Shown: positions 26,513 to 36,049, counted from the first letter of the stretch. The stretch is 64,000 nucleotides of DNA from Bacillus sp. OV166 (GCF_900177675.1 NZ_FXWM01000001.1:3295001-3359000), one strand, 5' to 3'. The notes: generated by a model not told the origin, from the letters alone. Program-made: numbers and translations.

Positions 26513-26697
26513 TAAAATCATCAATATATGGTATTTTTTCTCAGGATAATAACCAAATATGTAACTTCTGAGTCTATTTTGTTATGCTCTTTTTTTGGCT
26601 TTTTGAATTTTCATGGGAGTGAAATTATACAGAAGATGAGAACTGGATGTTTCATGATAGGAAGTATTTGTTAACAAGCATAAATAGATAAAAGCAG

Positions 26698-26726
26698 TTG
26701 GCATTGTCTGCCTTGACTGATATAAT
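26698..26726 (+). promoter_or_regulatory. Promoter of the thi operon
   Basis: TTGGCA at 26698-26703, 17 bases, TATAAT at 26721-26726, about 25 bases before the riboswitch begins. Confidence 0.75.
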
Positions 26727-26751
26727 AGTAGGATATGGAGTGGAATACGAT

Positions 26752-26844
26752 GTAATGTGGGGGAACCGGTGATGCCGGTTGAGATTTAGTCCGTGAGACG
26801 ATGACCCTTGGAACCTGATCTGGTTGATACCGGCGGAGGGAACA
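26752..26844 (+). promoter_or_regulatory. TPP (THI-box) riboswitch
   Basis: The conserved parts appear in order: GGGGGAACCGG with its partner stem, the TGAGA of the J3-2 loop, GACCCTTGGAACCTGATCTGG, and the closing TACCGGCGGAGGGAA. A long optional P3a arm is present. Binding of thiamine pyrophosphate should favour the terminator at 26876 and switch the operon off. Confidence 0.95.
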
Positions 26845-26875
26845 TATTCTTAAACAATTAATTGTTTGCTGATAT

Positions 26876-26912
26876 GCACTCAGGTTTCTTTGCCTGGGTG
26901 CTTTATTTTGTT
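26876..26912 (+). terminator. Riboswitch-controlled terminator
   Basis: Stem GCACTCAGG / CCTGGGTGC with loop TTTCTTTG, then TTTATTTTG. It lies 30 bases after the TPP aptamer and 95 bases before thiY. Confidence 0.9.
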
Positions 26913-27005
26913 TAAGCAAGTTTTTGCCTTCAAACCAACACTGAGGTTTCAGCCTATTTATTTTGTTTCACTTTAGATATTATTTTTACATATGGAGGAT
27001 TCAAA

Positions 27006-28001
27006 ATGAAGAAATGGCTAGTACTAGTCCTATCAGTCTTTCTAATGACTGGATGTAGCAGCAAAAAAGAAACAGAAAACGTAAAAGGAAAAAAACAACC
27101 GCTTAAAAAGGTCTCGATTGTACTGGATTGGACGCCAAATACCAATCATACTGGATTATATGTTGCAAAAGAAAAAGGATTCTTTAAAAAAGAAGGCTTG
27201 GATGTGGATATTATCATGCCAGGTGAGACCGGTGCTGACCAACTAGTAGCTTCTGGCAAGTCGCAATTTGGTGTTGGCTACCAAGAAGCGATTACTCAGG
27301 CACGTATACAAGGGGTGCCGCTCGTATCGATCGCTGCAGTGATTCAGCACAATACATCAGGATTCGCTTCACCTGTTGGCAAACAGATTCAATCTCCGAA
27401 GGATTTTGAAGGAAAAACATACGGTGGATGGGGCTCGCCAGTCGAAAAATCTGTCATCACTTCTCTAATGAAAAAGGAAAACGCTGATACTAATAAGGTG
27501 AAAATCGTGAACATGGGGGATACGGACTTTTTTACGGCTGTGAAACGAGACATCGATTTCGCTTGGATTTACTATGGGTGGACTGGTGTAGAAGCAGACC
27601 TTCGTAATGAAAAAATTAATATGGTTTACTTAACAGATTACTCTGACAAACTGGACTACTATACACCTGTTTTAGAAACAAATGAAAAAATGATCGAAGA
27701 GAACCCTGAAACGGTTAAGGCGTTCGTAAATGCCGCTGCCAAGGGGTATGAATTTGCCATTAAAAACCCTGATCAAGCTGCAGATATCCTGATTAAAGCA
27801 GCACCGGATTTAGATCCAAAGCTTGTAAAGAAGAGTCAAGAATGGTTGTCTCCAAAATATCAGGATGATGCAAAGGAATGGGGAATTCAAAAGCAAGAGG
27901 TTTGGGAAAATTATGCGCAATGGATGTATGATAATAAGCTTCTTGACAAGAAATTAGATGCGAAAAAAGCATTTACAAATGAATTTTTACCAAAACACTA
28001 G
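27006..28001 (+). CDS. thiY: Substrate-binding lipoprotein for thiamine precursor (ThiY)
   Basis: 331 residues. The lipobox is SVFLMTGC with Cys17. The mature part is the NMT1/THI5-like fold: VLDWTPNTNHTGLYVAKEKG, FFKKEGLDVDIIMPGE, AITQARIQGVPLVSIAAVIQ. ThiY binds the salvage pyrimidine N-formyl-4-amino-5-aminomethyl-2-methylpyrimidine and feeds the ThiX-ThiZ transporter. Transcribed under the TPP riboswitch. GGAGG precedes the ATG. Anchored outside the membrane. Confidence 0.92.
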   Translation: MKKWLVLVLSVFLMTGCSSKKETENVKGKKQPLKKVSIVLDWTPNTNHTGLYVAKEKGFFKKEGLDVDIIMPGETGADQLVASGKSQFGVGYQEAITQARIQGVPLVSIAAVIQHNTSGFASPVGKQIQSPKDFEGKTYGGWGSPVEKSVITSLMKKENADTNKVKIVNMGDTDFFTAVKRDIDFAWIYYGWTGVEADLRNEKINMVYLTDYSDKLDYYTPVLETNEKMIEENPETVKAFVNAAAKGYEFAIKNPDQAADILIKAAPDLDPKLVKKSQEWLSPKYQDDAKEWGIQKQEVWENYAQWMYDNKLLDKKLDAKKAFTNEFLPKH

Positions 28002-28014
28002 GGGGTAGAAAAAC

Positions 28015-28308
28015 ATGGCAAATTCATTAATCAGCATTCAAATCATACCGAAAACAAAGGATGGACAAGACGTCATTCCATACGTTGATGAAGCCATTAA
28101 AGTCATTGTTGAATCTGGTGTGAAATATGAGGTACACCCGTTAGAAACAACAATGGAAGGCGAACTGCACGAATTATTTACCGTGATTTCAAAAATGAAT
28201 GAACGAATGATTGAAATGGGAAGCAAAAATGTCATTTCTCAAGTGAAAATCCTTTATCAGCCAACAGGCATTTCCATGGATGACTTAACGGAGAAATATC
28301 GATCATGA
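28015..28308 (+). CDS. Thiamine-binding protein, MTH1187/YkoF type
   Basis: 97 residues, one ferredoxin-like domain of the thiamine_BP family: SIQIIPKTKDGQDVIPYVDE, then YEVHPLETTMEGELHELFTV. YkoF of B. subtilis has two such domains and binds thiamine. Here a single-domain form lies between thiY and thiX and ends overlapping the thiX start by four bases. Its job in the transporter is unknown; sensing or delivery of thiamine/HMP is plausible. GGGGG-type ribosome site (AGGGGGTAG). Confidence 0.88.
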   Translation: MANSLISIQIIPKTKDGQDVIPYVDEAIKVIVESGVKYEVHPLETTMEGELHELFTVISKMNERMIEMGSKNVISQVKILYQPTGISMDDLTEKYRS

Positions 28309-29072
28309 GGAAGAATCTTGTAAAAGGGTGGAGACCGATTTTAGTTCTCCTCCTTTTGTTTGTCATTTGGGAGATTGTCGTTAAAATAGCAGAAGTGCCG
28401 GAATGGCTTCTTCCGCCGCCATCAAAGATTTTCACAGAGGCCATTGCCGGTTGGCGTGATTTTTATCCAGATGTGTTTTCAACGGTTAAAATTTCATTAT
28501 TTGGATTTGTAGTTGGAGCATTCATTGGACTGGCAGTCGCCATTTTATTCCATCTGGTACCTGTTTTAAGGGATTCTTTTTATCCGTTGTTGATTTTATC
28601 GCAAAATGTTCCCATTATCGTTCTGGCTCCACTGTTGGTGATTTGGTTTGGGTTTGGCTTATTGCCCAAAATGATTGTCATCACCCTTGTATGTTTCTTT
28701 CCCATTACAGTGGCCGCCTTAGATGGATTTAGCCAAACCCCTTCAGAGTTGAAGCATTATATGAGGATGGCAGGTGCATCCAAAACACAGCTTTTTTGGA
28801 AATTGGAGCTGCCGTTTTCGTTGCCCTCGATTTTTTCAGGCTTTAAGGTTTCTGCCACGTATAGTGTAATGGGTGCCGTTATTTCTGAATGGCTTGGTGC
28901 TAAGCAGGGGATTGGTGTCTTTATGACATTCGCATCGTCGTCTTTTCGAACGGACCGGGTGTTCGTTGCCATTTTTACCATCATGTTCTTAAGCCTCTTA
29001 TTTTTCTTTTTAATCGTTTTTATGGAACGAAGAGTGGTTCGCTGGCAGCCGAAAGGGGATGAGAAAAAATGA
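28305..29072 (+). CDS. thiX: ABC transporter permease (ThiX)
   Basis: 255 residues, six membrane segments, of the SsuC/TauC-like class. Contains LPPPSKIFTEAI in the first loop and the cytoplasmic EAA-type loop ALDGFSQTPSELKHYMRMAG, followed by LELPFSLPSIFSGFKVSATY. It pairs with ThiZ and ThiY for pyrimidine uptake. Overlaps the previous gene (ATGA) and thiZ by four bases. Confidence 0.92.
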   Translation: MRKNLVKGWRPILVLLLLFVIWEIVVKIAEVPEWLLPPPSKIFTEAIAGWRDFYPDVFSTVKISLFGFVVGAFIGLAVAILFHLVPVLRDSFYPLLILSQNVPIIVLAPLLVIWFGFGLLPKMIVITLVCFFPITVAALDGFSQTPSELKHYMRMAGASKTQLFWKLELPFSLPSIFSGFKVSATYSVMGAVISEWLGAKQGIGVFMTFASSSFRTDRVFVAIFTIMFLSLLFFFLIVFMERRVVRWQPKGDEKK

Positions 29073-29809
29073 GCTATCTTCGTTTTCAAAACGTTTCGAA
29101 ACGTTTCGGGCAAAATGAAGTACTGAATGACCTTGATTTTTCCATTAATAAAGATGAATTTGTTTCTATTATTGGCCCTTCAGGTAGTGGGAAAAGCACC
29201 ATTTTCAATTTAATAGGAGGAATTCTTTCACCAGATGAAGGGGAGATCCTATTAGACAACCAGTGCGTTAATGGCAAGCGTGGTTTTATTAGCTATATGC
29301 CTCAAACTTCTTCTCTTTTCCCGTGGAGGACGATACTTGAAAATGTCCTTCTTGGCCAAGAGCTTCAGGGAAAAAAAGAGGTAAAAGCAGCACGAGAAAT
29401 GCTGGCGATTGCAGGACTCTCTGATTATGAAAACGCCTATCCTCACATGCTATCTGGAGGAATGAAGCAACGGGCTGCTTTTATCCGTGCCTTATTGAGC
29501 CCGCAAGAGGTGATCTGTCTTGATGAGCCCTTTTCAGCATTAGATGAGCTAACCCGGTTTGAAATGCAGAAATGGTTATTGGAAATGTGGGAATCACATC
29601 GAAGGACTATTCTTTTTATTACTCATCATATTGAGGAAGCACTGTTTCTATCCGATCGAGTGATGATGCTGTCTGGTAAGCAAGCAAAGGTCGTTTCAAA
29701 CATAGAGGTTCCATTTGAAAGGCCGCGGCACGAAGGTATTCTACTAGATGAAAGCTTTATTCAACGGAAAAGGGATGTATATTACCAATTAGTAGGTGAA
29801 ATCAAATGA
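29069..29809 (+). CDS. thiZ: ABC transporter ATPase (ThiZ)
   Basis: 246 residues: Walker A IGPSGSGKSTIFNLIG near residue 36, Q-loop YMPQTSSLFPW, signature HMLSGGMKQRAAFIRALL, Walker B VICLDEPFSALDELTRFEMQ and H-loop FITHHIEEALFLSDR. SsuB/TauB class. It drives uptake through ThiX. Coupled to thiX and to the TatD gene by ATGA overlaps. Confidence 0.93.
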   Translation: MSYLRFQNVSKRFGQNEVLNDLDFSINKDEFVSIIGPSGSGKSTIFNLIGGILSPDEGEILLDNQCVNGKRGFISYMPQTSSLFPWRTILENVLLGQELQGKKEVKAAREMLAIAGLSDYENAYPHMLSGGMKQRAAFIRALLSPQEVICLDEPFSALDELTRFEMQKWLLEMWESHRRTILFITHHIEEALFLSDRVMMLSGKQAKVVSNIEVPFERPRHEGILLDESFIQRKRDVYYQLVGEIK

Positions 29810-30573
29810 ACATGATCGACGCTCATATACATTTGGATCGCTATCAGGATGAGGAAATCAAAAGGATTGTATTGGATTCTGCCCATATCGAAGCCTTGAT
29901 TTCTGTATCCTTTCATTTGGATTCCAGTAAAAGAAACCTTTTGCTTTCACAAAAATATCAAAAGGTAAAACCTGCATTTGGCTACCATCCAGAACAAGCA
30001 TTGCCTTCTGAAAACGAGCTAAAGGGGCTGCTAAATTGGATGGACGACCACCGTGACGAGATGATTGCTGTAGGAGAGGTGGGGCTGCCATACTACTTAA
30101 GGCAAGAGCAGGGGATTTCGATTGCTCCTTATCTTGAAGTATTAGAAGTGTTTATAAGTAAGGCGAAAATATGGGACAAACCGATTGTTCTTCATGCTGT
30201 TTACGATGATGCGCCTCTCGTTTGTGACCTTCTCGAAAAATATTCTGTTTCCAAAGCGCATTTTCATTGGTTTAAAGGGGATCAGAAAACAATAGACCGA
30301 ATGATAAGAAACGGCTACCATATTTCTATTACTCCGGATGTGGTGTATGAACAAGAAATCCAGCAGCTTGTCAGCGTCTATCCTCTCGAGCTCATGATGG
30401 TTGAAACAGATGGTCCTTGGCCATTTGAAGGTCCATTTGCAGGGAAAATGACCCATCCGAATATGATGGAGGAATCCATATGGAAAATCGCTCTGCTCAA
30501 GAAGCTTTCCGCTGAGGAAGTTTCAGATGTCTTACATCAAAACACAAAAGGGTTTTATCAAATAACAACTTGA
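29806..30573 (+). CDS. TatD-family metal-dependent hydrolase in the thi operon
   Basis: 255 residues, TIM-barrel hydrolase. The HxH ligand pair is in IDAHIHLDRYQ, the Glu in IAVGEVGLPYYLR, further His in LHAVYD and AHFHWFKGD, and Asp in VETDGPWPFEG. TatD proteins are nucleases or deformylase-like hydrolases. Genes of this group often sit at the end of ThiXYZ operons, so a step in handling the formylated pyrimidine is possible, but that is inference. A terminator follows. Confidence 0.85.
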   Translation: MNMIDAHIHLDRYQDEEIKRIVLDSAHIEALISVSFHLDSSKRNLLLSQKYQKVKPAFGYHPEQALPSENELKGLLNWMDDHRDEMIAVGEVGLPYYLRQEQGISIAPYLEVLEVFISKAKIWDKPIVLHAVYDDAPLVCDLLEKYSVSKAHFHWFKGDQKTIDRMIRNGYHISITPDVVYEQEIQQLVSVYPLELMMVETDGPWPFEGPFAGKMTHPNMMEESIWKIALLKKLSAEEVSDVLHQNTKGFYQITT

Positions 30574-30605
30574 AGCTGCCGATCAAACATTGGTAGCTTT
30601 TTTTA
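30573..30605 (+). terminator. Terminator of the thi operon
   Basis: Stem AAGCTGCC / GGTAGCTT (one G-T) with an 11-base loop and seven T. Confidence 0.8.
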
Positions 30606-30617
30606 TGTGTAAATAAT

Positions 30618-31302
30618 GAACAGGAAATTCGCAGCCTCTATGAATCTTTTTGTAAACAAGAAGAAATGATTCACGGCAACGAAGTGAGCGACCAAGATGA
30701 AAATGATACATATCTAGAAATAGAATGTGGAAAGCATGACGATACGTTGACGTATCGTGATACGAGAAGGGGGCAAAAAGAAGAAGAAAATAAAAAAGAT
30801 AATAAATAAGAAAAACAACAACAAGAAGCTTTTAATCCAAATAAAGAGAAAAATCCAGACACAGAAAATAATCAAAAAGTTGTAGATGTAAAAGAAATTA
30901 TTGAGTTTTGGGACAACAATGGCTTTGGTTTTTCGAACATGAATGCGAAAGAGCAGCTGTTAGTATGGTTAGATGATTCTATCTTTTTACAACCGAAAGA
31001 GGTGATTTTAAAAGCGATGAATATTGCCTGTGCCAATAACAAGCGAAGGCTAAGCTATGTGGTTGGGATTCTGAAAAACTGGGAAAATGAATCTTTACTG
31101 ACCGTAGAAGAAATTGATTCCTATCATGAGAACCAAAAGCCTGTACCAAAGCCTAGGCAATCTACCGAATCATTTCCTGTCGGAAGAGCGATTCCAGGTG
31201 GATTTAAACTTGACCTTACGGCAGGTGAAGAGGGATGAGTATGGTAGAAAAAGCATTCTTAGGAAGCTTGATGAAGGCGGAGTACTTACTCCAAGATACC
31301 AT
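30618..31302 (+). pseudogene. Decayed second copy of the DnaD-like gene 3' part and dnaB start
   Basis: The segment matches 40573-41255 almost base for base: the same end of the DnaD-like gene (AKEQLLVWLDDSIFLQPKEV, NNKRRLSYVVGILKNWENES) and the first codons of the DnaB-like gene. The reading frame is broken by a TAA in GATAATAAATAAG, where the other copy has AAA. Both sides end abruptly (30618 and about 31302). The N-terminal half of the gene is absent. It cannot make a useful product. Confidence 0.9.
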
Positions 31303-31317
31303 TACAATTAATACTTA

Positions 31318-31340
31318 ATAATAGTAATGATTACGAATTA
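31318..31340. promoter_or_regulatory. Zur-box-like operator (distal)
   Basis: Core GTAATGATTAC is identical to the perfect box at 33401. Right flank GAATTA has one mismatch to GATTTA; the left flank is poor. It sits at the edge of the DnaD/DnaB relic, 260 bases upstream of the permease, so part of it may be chance. The rest of 31341-31567 has no gene. Confidence 0.5.
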
Positions 31341-31567
31341 GATTGTCAACAGTCTCTGAAAGGAAATCCAACGATTCTTTTCCAACACAGTAAATAAATG
31401 TTTTACACTGAATCTCTACAATTACTAACGAAGCATAGACACAACACCACGTTTTGCCTTGGAATAAATTAAGCAATGTAAGTACAAAAAGTTATCATCA
31501 TTTGAAACCCTTTTGTTTGGCTCAAAAAAGAAAAACAGGAATGTAATAAAGTAGACAAGCATAAAAA

Positions 31568-31590
31568 TAAATCGTAATTATTTCGTTTTA
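31568..31590. promoter_or_regulatory. Zur box before the YcgR-like permease
   Basis: TAAATCGTAAT, central base, then ATTTCGTTTTA: two mismatches to the perfect inverted arm. It ends right at the AAGGAG ribosome site, so bound Zur would block transcription through it. Suggests induction by zinc starvation. Confidence 0.8.
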
Positions 31591-31602
31591 AAGGAGCTAT
31601 AT

Positions 31603-32616
31603 ATGTCAATTTCATCTCCTGTAAAGGACATATTTCTTTATGGACTTTTTTTGCTTTTTGTTTATCTTTTTTTCTTTGGAAATCATGAAACCCTTCAAAT
31701 CATAGGAGTCATTTTTCAAGGTGAATGGAGGACTGTATTTGTTGTTTTTCTTGGCATTTTACTTGAAGCACTTCCTTTTATAGTTATTGGCGCATTAATG
31801 GCATCAGTTATTCAAATATTTATAACCGAAGAAATCATACAGAGAGTTATCCCCAAGAGGCCTATTCCGGCAATGATTACTGCGTTAATGGCAGCTGCTA
31901 TCCTTCCTGTGTGTGAATGCGCAATCATCCCGGTGGTCAGAAGATTGATTCAAAAGGGTATGCCAGTGCATGCCGGCACCGTACTTCTGATTGGTGCTCC
32001 CATTTTGAATTTTATTGTATTCGGTTCGACGTTTTATGCCTTTCAAAGACATCCTGAAATTATTTACGGGCGATTTATTTTGTGTATAATCACAGCTCTC
32101 ATTGCGGGGACGGTAATTTATGTTAGTTTCAAGAAAACAAATATTCTTAAATTTAATACAGAAGATTTGACTCTGCAAAGGCCATTAAATCGAAACAGAG
32201 GAGCTTCAAAGTTAAAGGGGGTATTGCATCATACTTCCCAGGAATTTTTTGCAGTGGGTAAGGTGTTTATCATCGGTGCATTTCTTGCAAGCATTGCTCA
32301 AGTGTATGTCCAGCAATCCATGCTTATTGAAACGGCAAAAGAACCTGTAAACTCAACCATTATGATGATGGCGTTTGCCTTTATTCTGTCACTTTGTTCA
32401 GAAGCGGATGCCTTTGTTGCGGCTTCTCTAGGACATGTATTTCTTCCAGGTGCGATATTGGGTTTTTTAGTTTATGGTCCAATTTTGGATTTAAAGAATG
32501 TATTTGTTATGTTATCTTCGTTCAAAGTTCGCTTTGTACTATTCTATTTTTTTGTCATCACTATAACAGTACTTGGCCTCTCATTACTGGCCGGCTACCT
32601 AATACATGGAGGTTAA
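31603..32616 (+). CDS. Permease of the DUF318/YcgR type
   Basis: 337 residues, about 8-9 membrane segments. The signature AAAILPVCECAIIPVVRRLI near residue 100 and LIGAPILNFIVFGSTFYAFQ near 125 are those of the DUF318 permease family (YcgR, YraQ). LCSEADAFVAASL near 264 repeats a Cys-containing motif. The substrate is unknown. Zur boxes upstream and the neighbouring COG0523 GTPases point to zinc or another metal. AAAGGAGC precedes the ATG. Coupled to the truncated ycgQ three bases on. Confidence 0.85.
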   Translation: MSISSPVKDIFLYGLFLLFVYLFFFGNHETLQIIGVIFQGEWRTVFVVFLGILLEALPFIVIGALMASVIQIFITEEIIQRVIPKRPIPAMITALMAAAILPVCECAIIPVVRRLIQKGMPVHAGTVLLIGAPILNFIVFGSTFYAFQRHPEIIYGRFILCIITALIAGTVIYVSFKKTNILKFNTEDLTLQRPLNRNRGASKLKGVLHHTSQEFFAVGKVFIIGAFLASIAQVYVQQSMLIETAKEPVNSTIMMMAFAFILSLCSEADAFVAASLGHVFLPGAILGFLVYGPILDLKNVFVMLSSFKVRFVLFYFFVITITVLGLSLLAGYLIHGG

Positions 32617-32619
32617 AGA

Positions 32620-32970
32620 ATGAAAGAAAAGCAGGTCCCTATTTGGCAATTCAACAACGAACTACAAGGAATTTTATTAATTGGTATTAGTTTAGTGATT
32701 TTTAAGCTATATGTATCAAAAAAAGTCTTGATCATACTGGAACCTGAGATGATTCCTTTTTTGTTGTTTGCCATGGTAAGTCTTTTTATAATCGGTTTTT
32801 TCCGTCTTTTAAACAGTGATTTAAAAGGGGCGGACTGTGATTGTGAAGTTTGTGATCCATCTTCTTCATTGTTCATAATCATTATGAAATCTTCTTTTTT
32901 CATTTTTGTGATCATACTATCTCTTGTCCTAAATGATTTTATTGATACCGTTCATGTCCCTTTCAAATAA
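32620..32970 (+). CDS. YcgQ-like membrane protein, short form (116 residues)
   Basis: Four membrane segments, with CDCEVCDP near residue 71 that could bind metal. It corresponds to the N-terminal membrane part of the YcgQ/TIGR03943 family, which normally has about 280 residues with a soluble C-terminal domain. Here the protein ends at 116, so it is truncated or a natural short form. Same operon as the DUF318 permease. A terminator follows. Confidence 0.7.
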   Translation: MKEKQVPIWQFNNELQGILLIGISLVIFKLYVSKKVLIILEPEMIPFLLFAMVSLFIIGFFRLLNSDLKGADCDCEVCDPSSSLFIIIMKSSFFIFVIILSLVLNDFIDTVHVPFK

Positions 32971-33021
32971 CATGAGTAATATTTCTCCTAATGAGCAGAG
33001 AGGAACAGCATTATTAAATAA

Positions 33022-33056
33022 CAAAAAAGCTGATTCCAAGGAATTAGCTTTTTTGT
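33022..33056 (+). terminator. Terminator after the permease operon
   Basis: AAAAAAGCTGATTCC / GGAATTAGCTTTTTT with a two-base loop and one bulge. The following 33057-33400 contains no gene. Confidence 0.85.
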
Positions 33057-33400
33057 TCATAATTAGAGATGGGCATTCATTTCTAAACTGAGTTTTCTTT
33101 TTCTATAGCTGATTTGTCATGTCATGATGAAGAGTTCTGTTGATTTGCGCCATACAATGAATAAATTACTGTTCTAATTCTTGTTTATTCCAATAAAAAC
33201 AAGTTCACTTAATCTTGTTTCATTCTCTTTCCATTGACGGTCCTCACCCTGAAAACAACATATGTAGTGCATACTGCACAGAAACAAAATACTGAAAGGC
33301 TAAACTGTATACAGCAACAAGGAACAAATATTTTTAATATTTTTTACGAAAGGAACTTGCTCATTGAATAAAAAAGTGATAAATTATCAAGTATCAAGTT

Positions 33401-33423
33401 TAAATCGTAATGATTACGATTTA
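33401..33423. promoter_or_regulatory. Perfect Zur box
   Basis: Two 11-base arms, TAAATCGTAAT and ATTACGATTTA, around a central G: a complete inverted repeat that equals the Bacillus Zur consensus. It should control the mini-ORF at 33439 and probably the first COG0523 gene. Confidence 0.92.
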
Positions 33424-33438
33424 AGAGAGGTGAGGTGT

Positions 33439-33513
33439 ATGTATAAATGGACGATTGCTCGCAATATCTCTGGGGCACGCCAGGCAGCGGCACGGATTGT
33501 TAGTAGTTTATAG
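33439..33513 (+). CDS. 24-residue ORF directly behind the Zur box
   Basis: ATG 33439 follows GAGAGGTGAGG with good spacing. The peptide MYKWTIARNISGARQAAARI plus four residues stops at 33513. It could be a leader peptide, a real small zinc-starvation peptide, or the stump of a lost Zur-regulated gene. About 190 bases without a gene follow before the GTPase. Confidence 0.4.
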   Translation: MYKWTIARNISGARQAAARIVSSL

Positions 33514-33706
33514 TGACGGATTACATAAAAGGTTGGAGTTTTCTAGGAACAAATTGTTTTAGAAAGTTTGGATTTATTGCCTTTTTAAACATAATTTTTA
33601 TAAATGCCGTCATTATGCATTATATGGAGAGCGGTGCATATCTGTTGTTATATAAGATAAAATCTTTACGTTTTACTGAAAGTATATGTTGACGAGGAGG
33701 ATTACG

Positions 33707-34711
33707 ATGAAAAAAATACCCACTTATATTATTTCAGGGTTTTTGGGAAGCGGAAAAACAACATTGCTGCTACATTTATTAAAGTATTGCAAATCTCAAC
33801 AAAAAAAAGCTGCCATTCTATTAAATGAGCTAGGCAGTGTGAATGTAGAAAGTTACTTGTTTGAAGACGAGAATGTATTTGAGTTATTAGATGGATGTAT
33901 CTGTTGTTCCATTCAAGACGATTTAAAAGCAACATTAACATCACTTTTAGAAATGCACACCGAAAAACCTATAGATGCATTATTCGTTGAAGGGACAGGT
34001 GTTGCGAATCCGTTAGAAATCGTAGAAGTAATGGCTAGTCCTCCTTATGTGCACTCTTTTGACATTCAATCCGTCATTAGTATGATTGATGCAAGTTCAT
34101 ACCTAGAAAATCAAGATATTTTTACTTCGAAAACAGTTCGTGACTTGCTTAAAAACCAAATTAAGGGAGCTACAACTGTCGTGCTCAATAAAGTGGATCT
34201 GGTGAATGAAAAACAATTACAAAAAATAGATGCTAAACTCACTAAGTTGCTAGATAACAATACACAAGTAATGAAGGCTTCCTATGGAAACGTGGATATA
34301 GGAGAATTACTACAAAAACGATCAAATACTACCGTCGTTTCACATAAACACCAAACCGATAGTTATGGTGATCCTAGACATTCTACTTGCAATCATGACC
34401 ATACACACCATCATGAACATGTACAGCACGCCAGCATTAAAACCATTACGATTCAAGATGTTCCTTCTGTAACTAAAAGACAGCTAAAAAAATGGCTAAA
34501 ATCATTACCAGAAGGGATTATGCGTGGCAAAGGATACATATTCTTGAAAGATAAACCGGGTTTGTATCCATTTCAATATAGTTCGAATCAAGTGCATATA
34601 GGTGATTTTCCGCAAAAACTTGAAGCAGATCCTTGTATAGTCTTAATTGGGAAAGATATAGATATTACGACTATTAAAAACTCTTACACTACTCAATTTA
34701 CCTTATCCTAA
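33707..34711 (+). CDS. CobW/COG0523 GTPase with His-rich loop (zinc chaperone type)
   Basis: 334 residues. Walker A GFLGSGKTTLLLHLLKY, the metal motif LLDGCICCSIQDDL (CxCC), NKVDL for guanine binding, and a His-rich stretch (CNHDHTHHHEHVQHA, about residues 230-245) before the CobW_C domain. Such proteins deliver zinc to client enzymes when zinc is scarce. The ATG at 33707 follows GAGGAGG; an earlier ATG at 33686 would put the ribosome site inside the gene. Likely regulated by the Zur box at 33401. Confidence 0.87.
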   Translation: MKKIPTYIISGFLGSGKTTLLLHLLKYCKSQQKKAAILLNELGSVNVESYLFEDENVFELLDGCICCSIQDDLKATLTSLLEMHTEKPIDALFVEGTGVANPLEIVEVMASPPYVHSFDIQSVISMIDASSYLENQDIFTSKTVRDLLKNQIKGATTVVLNKVDLVNEKQLQKIDAKLTKLLDNNTQVMKASYGNVDIGELLQKRSNTTVVSHKHQTDSYGDPRHSTCNHDHTHHHEHVQHASIKTITIQDVPSVTKRQLKKWLKSLPEGIMRGKGYIFLKDKPGLYPFQYSSNQVHIGDFPQKLEADPCIVLIGKDIDITTIKNSYTTQFTLS

Positions 34712-34804
34712 CTATGTGTGGACTAAGTACTCTTTGTTAACAGCTTGTCCTACCAGGGGAGAGGGGGTAGGGATTACTATTATAATCATGTACAGTCTAT
34801 CATC

Positions 34805-34827
34805 AAAATCGTAATCATTCAGATTTA
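34805..34827. promoter_or_regulatory. Zur box before the second COG0523 gene
   Basis: AAAATCGTAATC then ATTCAGATTTA: three mismatches to the perfect box. It ends three bases before the AAAGGAG ribosome site at about 34830. Confidence 0.8.
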
Positions 34828-34842
34828 TAAAGGAGAAACAAA

Positions 34843-36024
34843 ATGAAGAAAATACCGGTAACCGTATTAAGTGGGTATTTAGGGGCAGGAAAAACAACAT
34901 TATTAAATCACATTTTAGCAAACCGGGAAGATAAAAAGGTTGCTGTCATCGTTAATGATATGAGTGAAATTAATATTGATGCGTCTTTAGTAAAACAAGG
35001 AGGTTTTTCACGTACAGAAGAAAAACTGGTGGAAATGCAGAATGGTTGCATTTGCTGCACGCTGAGGGAAGATTTAATAAAAGAAGTGGAGAAGCTTGCG
35101 GTTATAGGGGATCTTGATTACATTGTCATTGAATCAACCGGCATTAGTGAGCCGATAACCGTAGCCCAAACGTTTACCTACGTAGATGAAAATTTAGGAA
35201 TTGATTTATCGGCTTTTTGCAGGCTCGATGCTATGGTGACTGTTGTCGATGCGAATCGCTTCTGGCATGATTTTGCTTCCGGGGAAAGCCTGCTAGATCG
35301 GAAACAGGGGACTGATGAAACCGATACAAGAGAAGTAGTCGATTTGTTATTTGACCAAATTGAGTTTGCCAACATTATTTTATTAAATAAATTGGACCTA
35401 GTAGACGAGAACGACAGACGTGAATTAAAAACAGTCCTTCAAAAACTAAATCCGGAGGCCCGCATGATTGAAACTGATCATGCCAGTGTTCCATTGGACC
35501 AAGTTTTGAATACAGTACTGTTTAATTTTGAGAAAGCAAGCCAAGGTGCCGGCTGGATAAAAGAATTAAATAATGAACATATACCGGAAACAGAGGAGTA
35601 CGGAATCTCTTCTATCGTTTACCGAAGACGACTTCCTTTTCACCCGGAAAGATTAATGAACTGGTTAGAAGAGTGGCCTGTAGAAGTTGTTCGGGCAAAG
35701 GGCTTCTTATGGCTGGCGTCCCGAAATAATATAGCAGCTTTACTGTCACAAGCTGGTCCATCCATTACCATTCAAGGTGCTGGTGAATGGATAGCAGCCT
35801 ACCCTGAAGAGGAGAAACAACAAGTTTTACAGGAAGAACCAGAACTGCTGGAAAGATGGGATCCAGTTTATGGTGATCGGTTGACAGAGCTTGTCATGAT
35901 TGGAATGGACATGAATCAAACAGAGATTGAAAAAACACTTGATGACTGTTTATTAACAGAAGAGGAACTAAAGAGAGAGTGGTCTGTATTTAAAGACCCA
36001 CTACCACCATTTGTGGAAGCATAA
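34843..36024 (+). CDS. CobW/COG0523 GTPase, ZagA (YciC)-like
   Basis: 393 residues, the length of B. subtilis ZagA. Walker [21 protein letters not shown], the metal motif [46 protein letters not shown] and a C-terminal CobW_C domain ([20 protein letters not shown]). No His-rich insert, unlike its neighbour. ZagA is Zur-controlled and serves FolE under zinc limitation; the Zur box upstream fits. rpmG follows after 25 bases in the same direction. Confidence 0.9.
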   Translation: MKKIPVTVLSGYLGAGKTTLLNHILANREDKKVAVIVNDMSEINIDASLVKQGGFSRTEEKLVEMQNGCICCTLREDLIKEVEKLAVIGDLDYIVIESTGISEPITVAQTFTYVDENLGIDLSAFCRLDAMVTVVDANRFWHDFASGESLLDRKQGTDETDTREVVDLLFDQIEFANIILLNKLDLVDENDRRELKTVLQKLNPEARMIETDHASVPLDQVLNTVLFNFEKASQGAGWIKELNNEHIPETEEYGISSIVYRRRLPFHPERLMNWLEEWPVEVVRAKGFLWLASRNNIAALLSQAGPSITIQGAGEWIAAYPEEEKQQVLQEEPELLERWDPVYGDRLTELVMIGMDMNQTEIEKTLDDCLLTEEELKREWSVFKDPLPPFVEA

Positions 36025-36049
36025 AACAAAAAATTGGGAGGATTTCAAA

